From JAPOUP01 sp965201085 (GTDB lineage: Bacteria; Pseudomonadota; Alphaproteobacteria; Rhodobacterales; Rhodobacteraceae): 64,000 nt of DNA. Each line of letters opens with the position of its first letter. Position 1 is the stretch's first letter. Below are positions 44,919 to 54,498 of the stretch, in pieces. The DNA lies in assembly GCA_965201085.1 (NCBI GenBank), contig CBDAVS010000025.1, positions 434,001-498,000 on the forward strand, given 5' to 3'. The translations under genes were made by a program, and so were the position numbers. The notes beneath the pieces were generated by a model. The model was not told the origin of the DNA. It did no database searches and saw nothing but the letters and a program-made list of their open reading frames with translations.

Positions 44919-45812
44919 ATGAGCAACTACGCAAATCTGCCCGCTCCCGGTCCTGAACAGGGTTTGAACCGCTATCTTCAGGAAATTCGACGGTTTCCGA
45001 TGCTGGAGCCGGAAGAGGAGTATATGCTGGCGAAGGCGTGGGTCGAGCGCGAGGATTCCGGTGCGGCGCACCGTCTCGTGACGTCGCATCTGAGACTCGC
45101 CGCTAAGATCGCTATGGGCTATCGCGGTTACGGACTGCCGCAGGCCGAGGTGATTTCCGAGGCGAACGTTGGCTTGATGCAGGCCGTCAGGCGGTTTGAT
45201 CCCGAAAAGGGGTTTCGGCTCGCGACTTACGCGATGTGGTGGATCCGTGCGTCGATCCAGGAATACATCCTGAGATCATGGTCTCTGGTCAAGCTCGGCA
45301 CGACTTCGGCGCAGAAGAAGCTCTTCTTCAACCTTCGCAAGGTGAAGGCCCGCATCGGTGCTCTGGAAGACGGCGACCTGCATCCCGACAAGGTCAAAAG
45401 GATCGCGTCGGATCTGGGCGTTTCCGAAGAGGACGTCGTCTCGATGAACCGTCGGATTTCCGGTGGCGATGCCTCGCTGAACTCGCTGATCGGTGGTTCC
45501 AATGGCGATAGTGCGACGGAATGGCAGGATTGGCTGGAAGATGAAGATGCCGATCAGGCCACCGCCTATGAAGACAAGGACGAACTTGAAGTCAGGCGCG
45601 AGCTCTTGACCGAGGCGTTGGCGGTTCTGACCGAGCGTGAGCAGGACATATTGACCCAACGTAGATTGCAGGACCAACCAGTGACGCTGGAAGTGCTTTC
45701 CGGGCAATATGGAGTCAGTCGCGAGCGGGTTCGGCAGATTGAGGTTCGGGCGTTTCAGAAGCTTCAGCAGCGGGTTACGGAACTCGCCCGTGAGCAGGGA
45801 ATGCTCGAATAG
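44919..45812 (+). CDS. rpoH: Heat-shock sigma factor sigma-32
   Basis: A 297-residue sigma-70-family protein. Region 2 reads AHRLVTSHLRLAAKIAMGYRGYGLP and LATYAMWWIRASIQEYILRSWSLVK. The RpoH box QKKLFFNLR is present, and region 4 ends with VSRERVRQIEVRAFQKLQ. It directs RNA polymerase to heat-shock promoters. The leader before the ATG is A/T-rich (gttaaagtgataaacataaagttgggg) with GGGGAAAG as the ribosome site. Alphaproteobacteria may carry two rpoH genes; which one this is cannot be said. Confidence 0.95.
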   Translation: MSNYANLPAPGPEQGLNRYLQEIRRFPMLEPEEEYMLAKAWVEREDSGAAHRLVTSHLRLAAKIAMGYRGYGLPQAEVISEANVGLMQAVRRFDPEKGFRLATYAMWWIRASIQEYILRSWSLVKLGTTSAQKKLFFNLRKVKARIGALEDGDLHPDKVKRIASDLGVSEEDVVSMNRRISGGDASLNSLIGGSNGDSATEWQDWLEDEDADQATAYEDKDELEVRRELLTEALAVLTEREQDILTQRRLQDQPVTLEVLSGQYGVSRERVRQIEVRAFQKLQQRVTELAREQGMLE

Positions 45813-46013
45813 AGCCGTGGACACGCCTGTCGTCACCAGCGGCCAACGGCGGACATGGCTTCGGACGATACGACGCTGGGGCGCGGCGTCAACATTATGC
45901 TGCATCAATTTTTGATTCGCGTCTGCACCGTCGTTGTGTGATCCTTCGCGGTCCTGATCTGATGAATTTGGTATGCGCGAAGAACCGTAGCGAATCGCCG
46001 AATCGGGTAACGT

Positions 46014-47785
46014 AATGTCCGCGAGAAAACCGCCAGGCTGCGGATTTTTCGCGGTAAATGACGGAATCCACCTTGCGGGGAATCACCGGATATGGCATGT
46101 AGGGTATGCCGTGTAATCCGTCAATCCTCCACCCGGAAGGCCCCCATGCGCAGGGTCCACGATCCCCGGCGGGGGCCGGCGCCCAGGCATCACGAGGATC
46201 GGGCCGACCGTCAGGTCGCGGGACGACATCCCGACGATCCTGATCGGCTTCCAGGACCCCTTCAGCGACGAAGGGACCCGAAAGCGGCTGTCCGGGCTTC
46301 CGGGTCGGCTGGTGTTGCCCGGAAGGAGCCGCCGGGTCGGCAGGCCGGGGATGGAACCGTTGACCATCCTGGTGCTGGGGGTCGTGAAGCAGGGTCCCGG
46401 GTGCGGTTTCGACCGGCTTCAGGAACCGGCGAACCAGCACATCCCGATCCGGCGAAGGCCGGAGGCCGGGCCACGGATCATGGGACGGGGACGGATACGG
46501 ATACCGGCGGCTGGTTGACAGCGTGTCGCTCCTCACGCCGGAGCTTCCCGCCGAGGTCGGAAAGATGATCGTGGAGAGGGGCCACAGGGTGGCGGCGGAA
46601 AAGCCTGGCGCCGCGTCGCGCGGCCGCCGTGATTCCTTCGTGGCCGGGACCGACGTCCACCATCCGACCGGCCGCAGCCTGCCGATGGATGCGGCGCGGT
46701 GCATGGTCCGGTACGTGTCCCGGGCCTGCGGGGGGCTGGGGCCGCGCGAAGGAATACCTTTGCGGAACGCTCCGCAGGCTCTGTCCCGGTGCCGCCACGT
46801 CACGGCTCGCCAACCCGCGCCCGGGGGACGTGGAGGCGCCGCTCCGGCTCGCCCTGAAGCTGGCGGACAGGGCGGAGGCCAGCCGCGCGGAGATCGACGG
46901 TATGTTGGGTATCCCGGGCCCATCGGACAGTATCCGGGGCTTCATCGGCCATGTCAGGCACCGGGCGGACCTGACCGGACGGCGGATCCTGAAGGGAGGG
47001 ACGATCCCGCACCGCGGGAAGGTGCACCCGATATCCGGGCCGCACACCCGCTGGATACCGAAGGGAAAGGCCGGGGTCCCGGTGGAGCCCGGCGTTCCGG
47101 TCCGCGTCCCTGAGGACCGGCACCGGTTCATCCCGCACCGTTCGGTGATGTGGGAGGGGAGCGACGTGGACGTGGCGGTCCCCATGGGCGGGGAGGCGCG
47201 GGCCCGGTTCCCCGACCTGTCGGTGGTGAGCTTCGACCGCGGTCCGCACAGCCCCCCGGACCGGCTGGGGCCTGACGGGATGCCGGTGCCGACGCGATGC
47301 CCCGCAGGGGCAGGCTGTCGAAGGCGGACCGCGTCCGGGAAAGCGGGGAGGCGTTCCGCGGGGCGCGGCGCGCCCACGCCGCCGGCGGGTCGGCCACCAG
47401 CAACCTGGAGCACCGTGGCCTCGACCGGGTGCGGAGCCACGGAAAGGAGGGTTTCGCCGGCGCCGTGGCGCTGGCGGTGCTGGCCGCGAACGTCCACCGC
47501 CCCGGCCTGATGCCGCCGGCGAGGGAGCGCGCCGTGCTCCCCGCCGCCGCCTGACCGGGGCGTCCACCGGTGAACCGGCCCATGGAAGGTCCCGCCGCTG
47601 CGGGGCCCGGACCGGCGTGCCCGCGGGCCGGCGGAGGCCCGGATGTTCACCATATGTTACCGCCCTGACCGTCCCGTCGAAACCCCGGGCGGCGCCCCGA
47701 AGGGCCCGGCCAGGGTCCCGTGAAGCCGGAATCCGCCGGATCCGGTCCTGTCACCGGAAAAACACGGGGTTTTCTGGCAGACACT
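46014..47785 (+). mobile_element. ISNCY-like element, complete but defective (copy B)
   Basis: The ends are imperfect inverted repeats: aatgtccgcgagaaaaccg at the left and, reversed, agtgtctgccagaaaaccc at the right. A 5-bp direct repeat aacgt flanks it at 46009-46013 and 47786-47790, which marks the insertion site. The transposase on the plus strand is broken by frameshifts. This is the only full-length copy in the window and defines the ends of copies A and D and of the solo ends at 628 and 49763. Confidence 0.82.
46146..47554 (+). pseudogene. DDE transposase of the ISNCY-like element, frameshifted
   Basis: Segments in order: TVRSRDDIPTILIGFQ, GRPGMEPLTILVLGVV, VSLLTPELPAEVGKMIVE, DSFVAGTDVHHPT, then GKVHPISGPHTRW, VMWEGSDVDVAVPM, SFDRG with the second aspartate, and SNLEHRGLDRV with the glutamate. 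Frame changes occur near 46190, 46470, 46800 and 47290. Remembered relatives read KVFSIFEPHT and EDQH where this has KVHPISGPHT and EDRH, so many changes are Phe to Ser, Ser to Pro, Glu to Gly and Gln to Arg. It cannot make an active enzyme. Confidence 0.7.
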
Positions 47786-47872
47786 AACGTATCTCTAACC
47801 CGGCTAACGCTCTCGAGGAGTGCCTGTAGCCATCGCCAGTCGACGGGCGCTGCGATCATAGCCCAAAAAAGT

Positions 47873-49061
47873 TATGCCCGAAAGTTGGTGACGGGGCCGG
47901 TCCGATCAGGCTGCGGCGCTTTCCTGTATTGTCCCGTCACTGAACACTCCCCCTTATGACCTCCGGGAGCCGGTTCGGCGCCGGGAGCCTGCGCCGGTTG
48001 CCTTTCGCGGACATCGTGAGGTGGCGAACCATCGAAAGGGCGGTCTTTCGGCTCAGGCAGGCCCGGGTCCTGCGGGTCCGGCCGCGAACGGTGGAGAACA
48101 CGCTCCCGGTGGGGTCCGTGGTCCTGATGTGCCTGCGGCGCTCCGCCGGGAAGTGGTGGAAGGCGGGAAGCCCGTCCCGGTCCCTGACCGGCCTGTCCAC
48201 CACCTTTTCGTATTTCACGCCATGGTTTCCGACGAAGCGGTCGAAGGCCGCGTTGGCGCCGTCCTTCGTCCCGGCCATCCGGATTCCATGAATATCCGAC
48301 CTGTCCCGTTCCCTGAGCGACCCGGGCGGCGCCCCGGTGACGTCGGCGGTCCCGTGGACCCGGCACCGCCGCTCCCGCGTCCTCGGGAAGACATCGCGAA
48401 GCGCCACCCGGAAGCCCGGCGCGCCGTCGCCGACCCTCCAGACCCCGTTCCCTGAGGTCACGGAGCGGGCCGCGCCAGCCGTCCGCGTTCCCGCGGAACC
48501 CGTCCATGACGGCGGGGACGTCCTTTCCGCCATACCCGTCGGCCCCGGTCACCGCGGGCATGCGCCGGCGGTCGCCGTCCGGATGGGGCGTGAGGCAGCC
48601 CCCACCCGCCCATACGTGGACGAAGCGTCGCCCGCCCAGGCCGCGCTTCCGCCAGGGTCCCGCATTCCTCCTTCTGGGTCGCCCGGCCCCGTCACCGTCG
48701 AGGAGGACAGCCCCTCCGCGTCCGGCCCGGGAAGCGCCGCGGGCGCCTCTCCGATGTCACCCGGCCGGCCCCGTCATCACCTCCCGCTCCGGCGGGGTCC
48801 CGTGGCGCACCACGCCCACGCGCCCCTGTTCGTCAACGAGGTGTTCGTGGCCGGCCAGCAGGCCCGCAGCCCCGGGCAGCTCCCCCGCTCCGGCCCCGAT
48901 CACCTCCGTTTGCGGGTCAGGTGAAAACCCCGATGGACGTTCGAACCATTTCACCGTAGACCCGGTCATGTGGCATATCCCTTTCCCATCGGGAATTGAC
49001 GGCGTTCGTTCACCGCCATGATATGCCGCCCCTCAAGACCCGTCACCAACTTTCGGGCATA
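47873..49061 (-). mobile_element. IS256-family element, defective
   Basis: Perfect 23-bp inverted repeats (tatgcccgaaagttggtgacggg at 47873-47895 and its complement at 49039-49061) bound an element of about 1.2 kb, a normal IS256 size. A broken transposase fills it on the minus strand. I could not find an unambiguous 8-9 bp target duplication. The right end lies 36 bp from the 3' end of the tRNA-Cys gene. Confidence 0.85.
47937..48969 (-). pseudogene. IS256-family transposase, frameshifted
   Basis: Pieces in several frames give the family blocks: LVDEQGRVGVVRHGTPPERE near the start, then VGDGAPGFRVALRDVFPRT, RCRVHGTADV, KYEKVVDRPVRDRDGLPAFH, HIRTTDPTGSVFSTVR and the terminal RRLPAPNRLPEVI. 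Active relatives have GFWKAL, RCWVHKTANV, LLAFYDFPAEHW and SNPIES at these places. Trp to Arg, Leu to Pro, Tyr to His and Asn to Asp recur, and the catalytic surroundings are damaged. Confidence 0.8.
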
Positions 49062-49097
49062 GTTCGCCAAAAAGGACTTTTGGTTAAGCGAGATCGA

Positions 49098-49171
49098 TGG
49101 AGGTGAGTACCGGAATCGAACCGGTATAAACGGAGTTGCAGTCCGCTGCGTAACCATTCCGCCAACTCACC
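49098..49171 (-). tRNA. tRNA-Cys (GCA)
   Basis: The minus strand folds as a full cloverleaf: acceptor GGTGAGT with ACTCACC, T-arm ACCGG-TTCGATT-CCGGT, anticodon loop containing CTGCAAC (anticodon GCA), discriminator T and an encoded CCA at 49100-49098. All stems pair well, so it should be functional. It lies between an IS256 relic on its 3' side and an IS481 relic that starts only 15 bp from its 5' end, so its native promoter has probably been replaced or displaced. Confidence 0.93.
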
Positions 49172-49186
49172 TCTTTCAAGATCACA

Positions 49187-49762
49187 TGTTAGATCAACCT
49201 TCGAGCGCTGGCAAGCGTGCTTTCGCGCCGTTTGGTGGTGGTGCCAACCAAACCATCGAAACGGGGAAACCACGATGCTGGACACCACCGGCAGGATCAT
49301 CAAACACGGAACCGGCCCGCTGGATCCGGCTGGGGAGCCGGGCGATGTCCCGAAGGCCTGTCAGGTGATGGGCTACAGCCGGGATACGTCCCATCGCTAC
49401 AGGTCAGCCGTTGGGGAAGGCGGCGTGGAAGCGCTTTTCGGGCGCGAACGGGGCGTCTCTGTCTTACCCCCGGGTGTCCGGCCGGTCTGGCTGCGGCGCG
49501 GTCCGGCAGTTTCAGGGCCCGGCTGAAAGCGCTGGAGGCGAAGGTGGCTGAGGATGGCATGATCCTGACCGGGGCCCGGTTGCGGGCGCTGGAGAGAAGG
49601 AAGCCCGACGATGAAGCCTGCGGCGAGGTGGAAACAGCCCATCCCGGCCACCCGGACTCACGGGACACTTTCCACGCTGGCACGCTCAGGGGCGTCGGGC
49701 GGGTCCATCGGCGGACCTGCGTGGACGCCTATCGCAGGGTGGCGCATGCCAGACTCTACACT
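49187..49762 (+). mobile_element. IS481-family relic, truncated
   Basis: It begins with tgttagatcaacct, the TGT-start end typical of IS481, followed by a transposase frame from 49275: IKHGTGPLDPAGEPGDV, KACQVMGYSRDT, RSAVGEGGVEALFG, then after a frameshift KALEAKVAEDGMILTGARL, DDEACGEVETAHPG and GTLRGVGRVHRRTCVD. The DDE core after that is gone; another IS end cuts it at 49763. Relatives read GLLNLAEELGNVSKACQVMG and DTFYRYQ, so Leu-Pro, Asn-Asp, Glu-Gly, Phe-Ser, Tyr-His and Gln-Arg changes dominate. Confidence 0.8.
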
Positions 49763-49855
49763 AGTGTCCGCCAGAAAACCCCGTGTTTTTTCGGTGACAG
49801 GGCCGAATCCGGCGGATTCCGGCTTCACGGGGCCGTGGCCGGGCCAGTCGGAGCG
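49763..49855 (+). mobile_element. ISNCY-like 3' terminal fragment (copy C)
   Basis: About 93 bp starting agtgtccgccagaaaacccc match the ends of copies A and D, then diverge at 49856 into an IS30 relic. It interrupts the IS481 relic. Only the terminus is left. Confidence 0.75.
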
Positions 49856-50037
49856 CCGCCCCTCTGCCCGGTGGCCTTCCCCTGCGCCCGCCTGCGCCTG
49901 TATCCCCGACCGCCGCCGCTGCGACGGAGCCCACGCCCGGGCCACCGCGCGATGGCCCCGTTCGAAAGCCCGCCTTTCCCCAGGGCGAAAATCCGGCATC
50001 TCCCGTCGAAGGCCGGATGACGGCAGCCCTCGGGCAT
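49856..50037 (-). mobile_element. IS30-family relic, 5' end of transposase
   Basis: From the ATG at 50037 on the minus strand the frame reads MPEGCRHPAFDGRCRIFAL, GGLSNGAIARW, then GGRGYRRRRAQGKATGQR. This is the N-terminal helix-turn-helix region of IS30 transposases, where relatives have EERCRIYALKKSGLSD, AIARQLGRHRSTI and GGRGYRHQQAQ. It ends at the ISNCY-like fragment. The same Leu-Pro, Glu-Gly and His-Arg pattern is visible. Confidence 0.65.
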
Positions 50038-50460
50038 GACACTCTCCTCGGCTCGTTCACCGGGACTGTCGCCGCTATCCGGCCGATTCGCGATATGCCG
50101 CGCGCCCGGCGCGGCTTCCCACCACCTAAGGTCTCGCACTTCAGGCTGGCGCGGGGGTTTTCAAATTCGAGCGGAGATCCCGGAAACCTGCGTTTATGCT
50201 GCGGACGTTACCGGATGGATATAGCTGCAGCGTTTCGGAAAGCCAGAGTCGATAATGCGAACCGAGATCATCTGCGCAGCATGGGATCTCGACTCGCGAT
50301 AGTCGCGATCAAGACGCCGAGACGATCTGAGGCAACTACCCGAACCTCATTTCAAGAACACCGAGTGACACACCACCGACCCGCAATTTGCATATTGCTA
50401 CCCTGTCCAAACCATAGCAGGATATTCGGGAACGCCACCGTTTGAAGAGGTCCGGCTCGA
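50038..50460. other. Gene-free interval between the IS cluster and pcm
   Basis: About 420 bp. Base composition returns to the chromosomal average by roughly 50180. It must hold the promoter of the pcm-tolC genes. No gene, RNA or dyad was recognised. Confidence 0.4.
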
Positions 50461-51114
50461 ATGGCTGACATTACAGTTCAGCGTAGGATTATGGTCGACA
50501 CACAGGTTCGACCTTCCGACGTCACCAAATTCCCCGTCATCGAAGCGTTGCTTTCCGTTCCGCGTGAGGAATTCGTGCCGGACGGTGTGCGCGGAACCGC
50601 GTACAGCGACGGACCGATCGCTTTGGGCTACGGGCGTTCCATGCTCGAGCCTCGAACGCTAGCGAAAATGCTCGACGCGCTCGATGTACAGCCAAACGAG
50701 CTCGTTCTTGATCTTGGCTGTGGGCTTGGTTATTCGTCAGCGGTGATCGCACGACTTGCTGAAGCGGTGATCGCCATAGAGGAAGACGGGGAAATGGCCT
50801 CAGAGGCCGAGTCCCGGCTGACGATGGCCAATGCCGATAACGTAGCGGTATTCACGGGGCGCCTCGTCGAAGGCGGACCTCGGCACGGTCCATATGACGT
50901 GGCGATGCTGCAGGGTGGCGTCGAAGAGCTGCCAACCGCCATATCGGATCAAGTCAAGTACGGCGGGCGCATTGCGGCGATATTCATAGAAGGCGTATTG
51001 GGAATATGCAGGATCGGTTTGAAAAACGGTGAAGCGATTGACTGGCGCGATGCATTCAACGCAATGGCGCCGGTCCTGCCCGGCTTTACCCGGAAGAAGG
51101 AGTTTCATCTTTGA
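50461..51114 (+). CDS. Protein-L-isoaspartate O-methyltransferase family
   Basis: A 217-residue SAM-dependent methyltransferase. RRIMVDTQVRPSDVTKFPVIEALLSVPREEFVP and the SAM loop VLDLGCGLGYSSAVIA are typical of the alphaproteobacterial Pcm-like proteins that precede a TolC gene. True Pcm repairs isoaspartyl residues. This branch has a shortened, altered C-terminus, so repair activity is uncertain. Its stop overlaps the TTG start of the next gene. Confidence 0.85.
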   Translation: MADITVQRRIMVDTQVRPSDVTKFPVIEALLSVPREEFVPDGVRGTAYSDGPIALGYGRSMLEPRTLAKMLDALDVQPNELVLDLGCGLGYSSAVIARLAEAVIAIEEDGEMASEAESRLTMANADNVAVFTGRLVEGGPRHGPYDVAMLQGGVEELPTAISDQVKYGGRIAAIFIEGVLGICRIGLKNGEAIDWRDAFNAMAPVLPGFTRKKEFHL

Positions 51115-52544
51115 GGTATTTTCAGGCAATGCCATTGCGTTGGCTCCAGCGCGTTCGGTCGGTGTCGGACCGAAGGTTCACTCGAAGCCTCAGGGGATTG
51201 ATTTTTGCGGGCGTGGTATTCGCACCTAACGTTCATGCCGAATCCCTCACGGAAGCTCTCGCCGCCGCCTACGGAAATTCAAATCTGCTGGAACAGAGAC
51301 GCGCGTTGCTGCGGGCGGCTGATGAAGATGTCGCACAGGCATACGCAACCCTGCAACCGGTTGTGAATTTCGTATCGCAGGCGAACACCTTCGGTCCCGA
51401 AGAAAACAAGGGCAGCGGGGAGCATTGGTCCGGCTCGCTGGCCGTGTCCGCTGAACTCACGTTGTTCGACAACGGTGTTACGCGTCTGGCGGCGGCAGCG
51501 GCCAAGGAGACGGTGCTCGGCCTGCGCGCCGCGCTGATCCAGGTGGAGCAGCAGACCCTGTTGGATACCGTTCGTGCATACATGGAGGTGATCCGCGCAA
51601 CGCAGTTCGTTTCACTGGGGAATAACAACGTTCAGTTGATCACTGAAGAGTTACGGGCGGCCAGGGACAGGTTCGATGTGGGCGAGGTAACCCGCACCGA
51701 CGTTTCGATCGTCGAGGCGCGTCTATCGGCGGCCCGTGGCAACCTCGTCGCGGCGGAAGGCGATCTTATGATCGCTCGGGAAACTTACAGATCGATCGTG
51801 GGCAATTATCCAGATGATCTGGAATTTCCGGACTCGCCGCCGTCGACGGCAAGCACGGAGGACGTCGCGAAAGGAGTGGCGGTACGGGGTCATCCCCGAA
51901 TCGAGGAAGCTCGGCGAGATGTTAGTGCAGCCGAAGCGATCCGCCGGCGGGCCGAGGCGGCGTTTGGCCTGAACGTGACCACGGGAGTTGAGATTTCCAT
52001 AAACGACCGATCCGAGCATGGCTATGGCGCCAACCTGCGCGCCAGTCTTCCGCTATACCGAGGAAGTTACAGTTCCGCGCTGCGTCAGCTTGATGCCCGC
52101 CGAGAGGCCGCACGCGCCAATCTGCTTCAATCCGTCGTTGATGTGGAGCTTGGGGTCGGAACCGCCTGGGCCAGGCTGCAGGTCTCTATCGCCCGAACCG
52201 ATGCAAGCCAGAGACAGATAACCGCCAGCGAGCTCGCATATGAGGGGACCCGGGAAGAGGCCAGATTTGGCTCCCGTACGACGCTGGATGTCCTGAATGC
52301 CGAACAGGAGCTGCTTGAGGCGCGATCGAATCTCATCAGTGCCGAGGTCGACCAGTATGTTTCGCGGTATTCACTGCTTCATGCGATGGGGGTGCTCACG
52401 GTGAAGGATCTGGAGCTTGGCGTTGTGACCTATGATCCGGCGGATTACTATAATTCGACGAATTCCCGGCGCGATCCGGGTGAGTTCAAAAGCGAGCGCG
52501 GTCGCGATCTGGACCGTGTTCTGGAAGCGCTCGGCCGTAAATGA
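51111..52544 (+). CDS. TolC-family outer-membrane efflux protein
   Basis: A 477-residue protein. A basic N-terminus and hydrophobic stretch (LRGLIFAGVVFAPNVHAES) form a signal peptide cut near residue 44. Two OEP repeats follow: ESLTEALAAAYGNSNLLEQRRALLRAADEDV and the later RHP..GHPRIEEARRDVSAAEAIRRRAEAA, with the DVLNAEQELLEARSNLISAEVD helix typical of TolC. It forms the outer-membrane channel of type I secretion and drug export. The start is either TTG 51111, overlapping pcm, or ATG 51129. No inner-membrane partners are adjacent. Confidence 0.92.
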   Translation: MRYFQAMPLRWLQRVRSVSDRRFTRSLRGLIFAGVVFAPNVHAESLTEALAAAYGNSNLLEQRRALLRAADEDVAQAYATLQPVVNFVSQANTFGPEENKGSGEHWSGSLAVSAELTLFDNGVTRLAAAAAKETVLGLRAALIQVEQQTLLDTVRAYMEVIRATQFVSLGNNNVQLITEELRAARDRFDVGEVTRTDVSIVEARLSAARGNLVAAEGDLMIARETYRSIVGNYPDDLEFPDSPPSTASTEDVAKGVAVRGHPRIEEARRDVSAAEAIRRRAEAAFGLNVTTGVEISINDRSEHGYGANLRASLPLYRGSYSSALRQLDARREAARANLLQSVVDVELGVGTAWARLQVSIARTDASQRQITASELAYEGTREEARFGSRTTLDVLNAEQELLEARSNLISAEVDQYVSRYSLLHAMGVLTVKDLELGVVTYDPADYYNSTNSRRDPGEFKSERGRDLDRVLEALGRK

Positions 52545-52591
52545 GGCGCGTGAGCGTCAACGCGTGAGCGCGATCAATCGCGGGGCAGGGT

Positions 52592-53101
52592 ATGCCGGTC
52601 GATGTAACGGCGGGTGAGGCGCGAAACGGCGATGGGTTGCCATCGCTGCATCCGTCGCCCTCCGAGATCCGGGAAAGCGGTGAGAGCGCTGCTGCGGACA
52701 GCGAACCGCTCCTGTTGACGGCCCGAATGCGCGTGCATTCGGATGGCGATTGTTCTGCATCACCGCAGATCACCGATCCATCTGACAGGCAGGACGGTGA
52801 TGTTTTGCTGGAGCCTATGCAAAATGCCGGTATTGACCATGTCGGCGCGGACTTCCGCGAACCACCCGACTTCAGGTCGGTGACCGATGGTACGGTACAG
52901 GGAGGCGACGGTCAGCGTGCATTCGTGGAGGATCCGGACGCTCTCAGGATGTTGGTGGCCGAATTCGTCCGAGAGGAGCTTCGTGCACCGACGGGCGAAC
53001 GTGTCACCGACAGTATCCGGAGACTCGTGCGCGAGGAAATCCGATGGGTAATGAGTCAGCCTGAAGTATGTCAGAATCGGACATACCGCGAAAACGAGTA
53101 A
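52592..53101 (+). CDS. PopZ-like (DUF2497) acidic protein
   Basis: A 169-residue acidic protein. Only its C-terminal part (ALRMLVAEFVREELRAPTGERVTDSIRRLVREEIRWVM) is recognisable; it matches the terminal helices of DUF2497/PopZ-like proteins that follow tolC in related genomes. The first 120 residues look disordered. PopZ forms polar hubs in Caulobacter; a similar role here is speculative. Its end overlaps the start of the methyltransferase gene by 34 bp. Confidence 0.6.
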   Translation: MPVDVTAGEARNGDGLPSLHPSPSEIRESGESAAADSEPLLLTARMRVHSDGDCSASPQITDPSDRQDGDVLLEPMQNAGIDHVGADFREPPDFRSVTDGTVQGGDGQRAFVEDPDALRMLVAEFVREELRAPTGERVTDSIRRLVREEIRWVMSQPEVCQNRTYRENE

Positions 53102-53544
53102 CTCAAATAAGGTTGCAATCGCGACGGACATTGTCGCTCCTTACCGACTTGGCGGGCTTCAACTGGAAAAATCGGACTCTGTGGACGGCGGATAACCTCG
53201 ATGTTATGCGCGGAATGAACTCTGCCAGCGTTGATCTGATCTATCTTGATCCGCCATTTAACTCGAATCGAAATTACGCGGCACCGCTGACGAAGAGGAG
53301 AAAGGTAATAGCGGTGTTCAAGTATACCTGGTCCTTTGACGACATCGAGCGTGAATGGGTGGAGGATATCGAGGCGGACAACACGGCGAGTTGGAGCGCG
53401 ATAACCGCCGCCGGGTTCACGAACGGGGAAAGCGCACAAACCTATCTGACCTATATGGCGATTCGCCTGATCGAAATGCGTCGTATTCTGAAACCAACCG
53501 GAACGTTGTATTTTCAATGCGATCCACAAATGAGCCATTACATT
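53068..53544 (+). pseudogene. Site-specific DNA methyltransferase, N-terminal part cut by an IS
   Basis: The frame reads NWKNRTLWTADNLDVMRGM, VDLIYLDPPFNSNRNY with catalytic motif IV DPPF at residues 61-64, YLTYMAIRLIEMRRILKPTGTLYFQCDPQMSHY, and then passes straight into the ISNCY-like end at 53545. The SAM-binding DPFCG motif and the C-terminal HNH domain of this family are missing here. Both occur in the orphan C-terminal half at 25988-26665 on the other strand. It cannot be an active enzyme. Confidence 0.87.
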
Positions 53545-54387
53545 AGTGTCTGCCAGAAAACCCCGTGTTTTCCGGTGACAGGGCCGGATCCGGCGGATTC
53601 CGGCTTCACGGGGCCGTGGCCGGGCCCGTCGGAGCGCCGCCCGGGGCTTCGACAGGACGGTCGGTGGAGAGAACATTTGGTGAACATCCGGGCCTCCGCC
53701 GGCCCGCGGGCACGCCGGTGCGGGCCCCGCAGCGGCGGGACCTTCCATGGGCCGGTTCACCGGTGGACGCCCCGGTCAGGCGGCGGCGGGGAGCACGGGG
53801 CGCTCCCTCGCCGGCGGCATCAGGCCGGGGCGGTGGACGTCCGCGGCCAGCACCGCCAGCGCCACGGCGCCGGCGAAACCCTCCTTTCCGTGGCCACCGA
53901 CGCGGTCCAGGCCGCGGTGCTCCAGGTTGCTGATGGCCGACCCGCCGGCGGCGTGGGCGCGCCGCGCCCCGCGGAACGCCTCCCCGCTTTCCCGGACGCG
54001 GTCCGCCTTCGACAGCCTGCCTTTCCGCGGCATGACGTCGGCTCCAGCATCCCGGCAGGCCCCAACCGGTCCGGGGGGGCTGTGCGGACCGCGGTCGAAG
54101 CTCACCACCGACAGGTCGGGGAACCGGGCCCGCGCCTCCCCGCCCATGGGGACCGCCACGTCCACGTCGCTCCCTTCCCACATCACCGAACGGTGCGGGA
54201 GGAATCCGTGACGGTCCTCAGGGACGCGGACCGGGACGCCGGGCTCCACCGGGACCCCGGCCTTTCCCTTCGATATCCAGCGGGTGTGCGGCCCGGATAT
54301 CGGGTGCACCTTCCCGCTCTGCGGGACCGTCCCTCCCTTCAGGGTCCGCCGTCCGGTCAGGTCCGCCCGGTGCATGACATGGCCGAC
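53545..54387 (-). mobile_element. ISNCY-like element, 3' fragment (copy D)
   Basis: It starts agtgtctgccagaaaacccc and aligns to copies A and B until about 54387. The minus strand keeps one open frame of about 200 residues (53776-54375) covering GKVHPISGPHTRW, MWEGSDVDVAVPM, SFDRG, MPRKGRLSKADRV and SNLEHRGLDRV. It still holds the 70 bp lost from copy A. The 5' half of the element is absent, so insertion was followed by a deletion or rearrangement. Confidence 0.78.
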
Positions 54388-54498
54388 GGGTACTGTCCTA
54401 ACGTGACCTGAAATAGGTCTACGAAAAATGATGCCGCGGCGGATGGTCCATTGATGTCGAAACCCTTCACTCGCTGCCAGCGCGACCGGTGCGGCGCT

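Noticed and set aside
46083..48924. Many long overlapping open frames on both strands
   Set aside because: They arise because the IS relics are so GC-rich that stop codons are rare; only the frames with transposase motifs are meaningful.
46014..54387. A diversity-generating retroelement as the cause of the adenine changes in IS copies
   Set aside because: No reverse transcriptase, template/variable repeat pair or accessory gene is visible, and the changes cover whole elements of several families on both strands.
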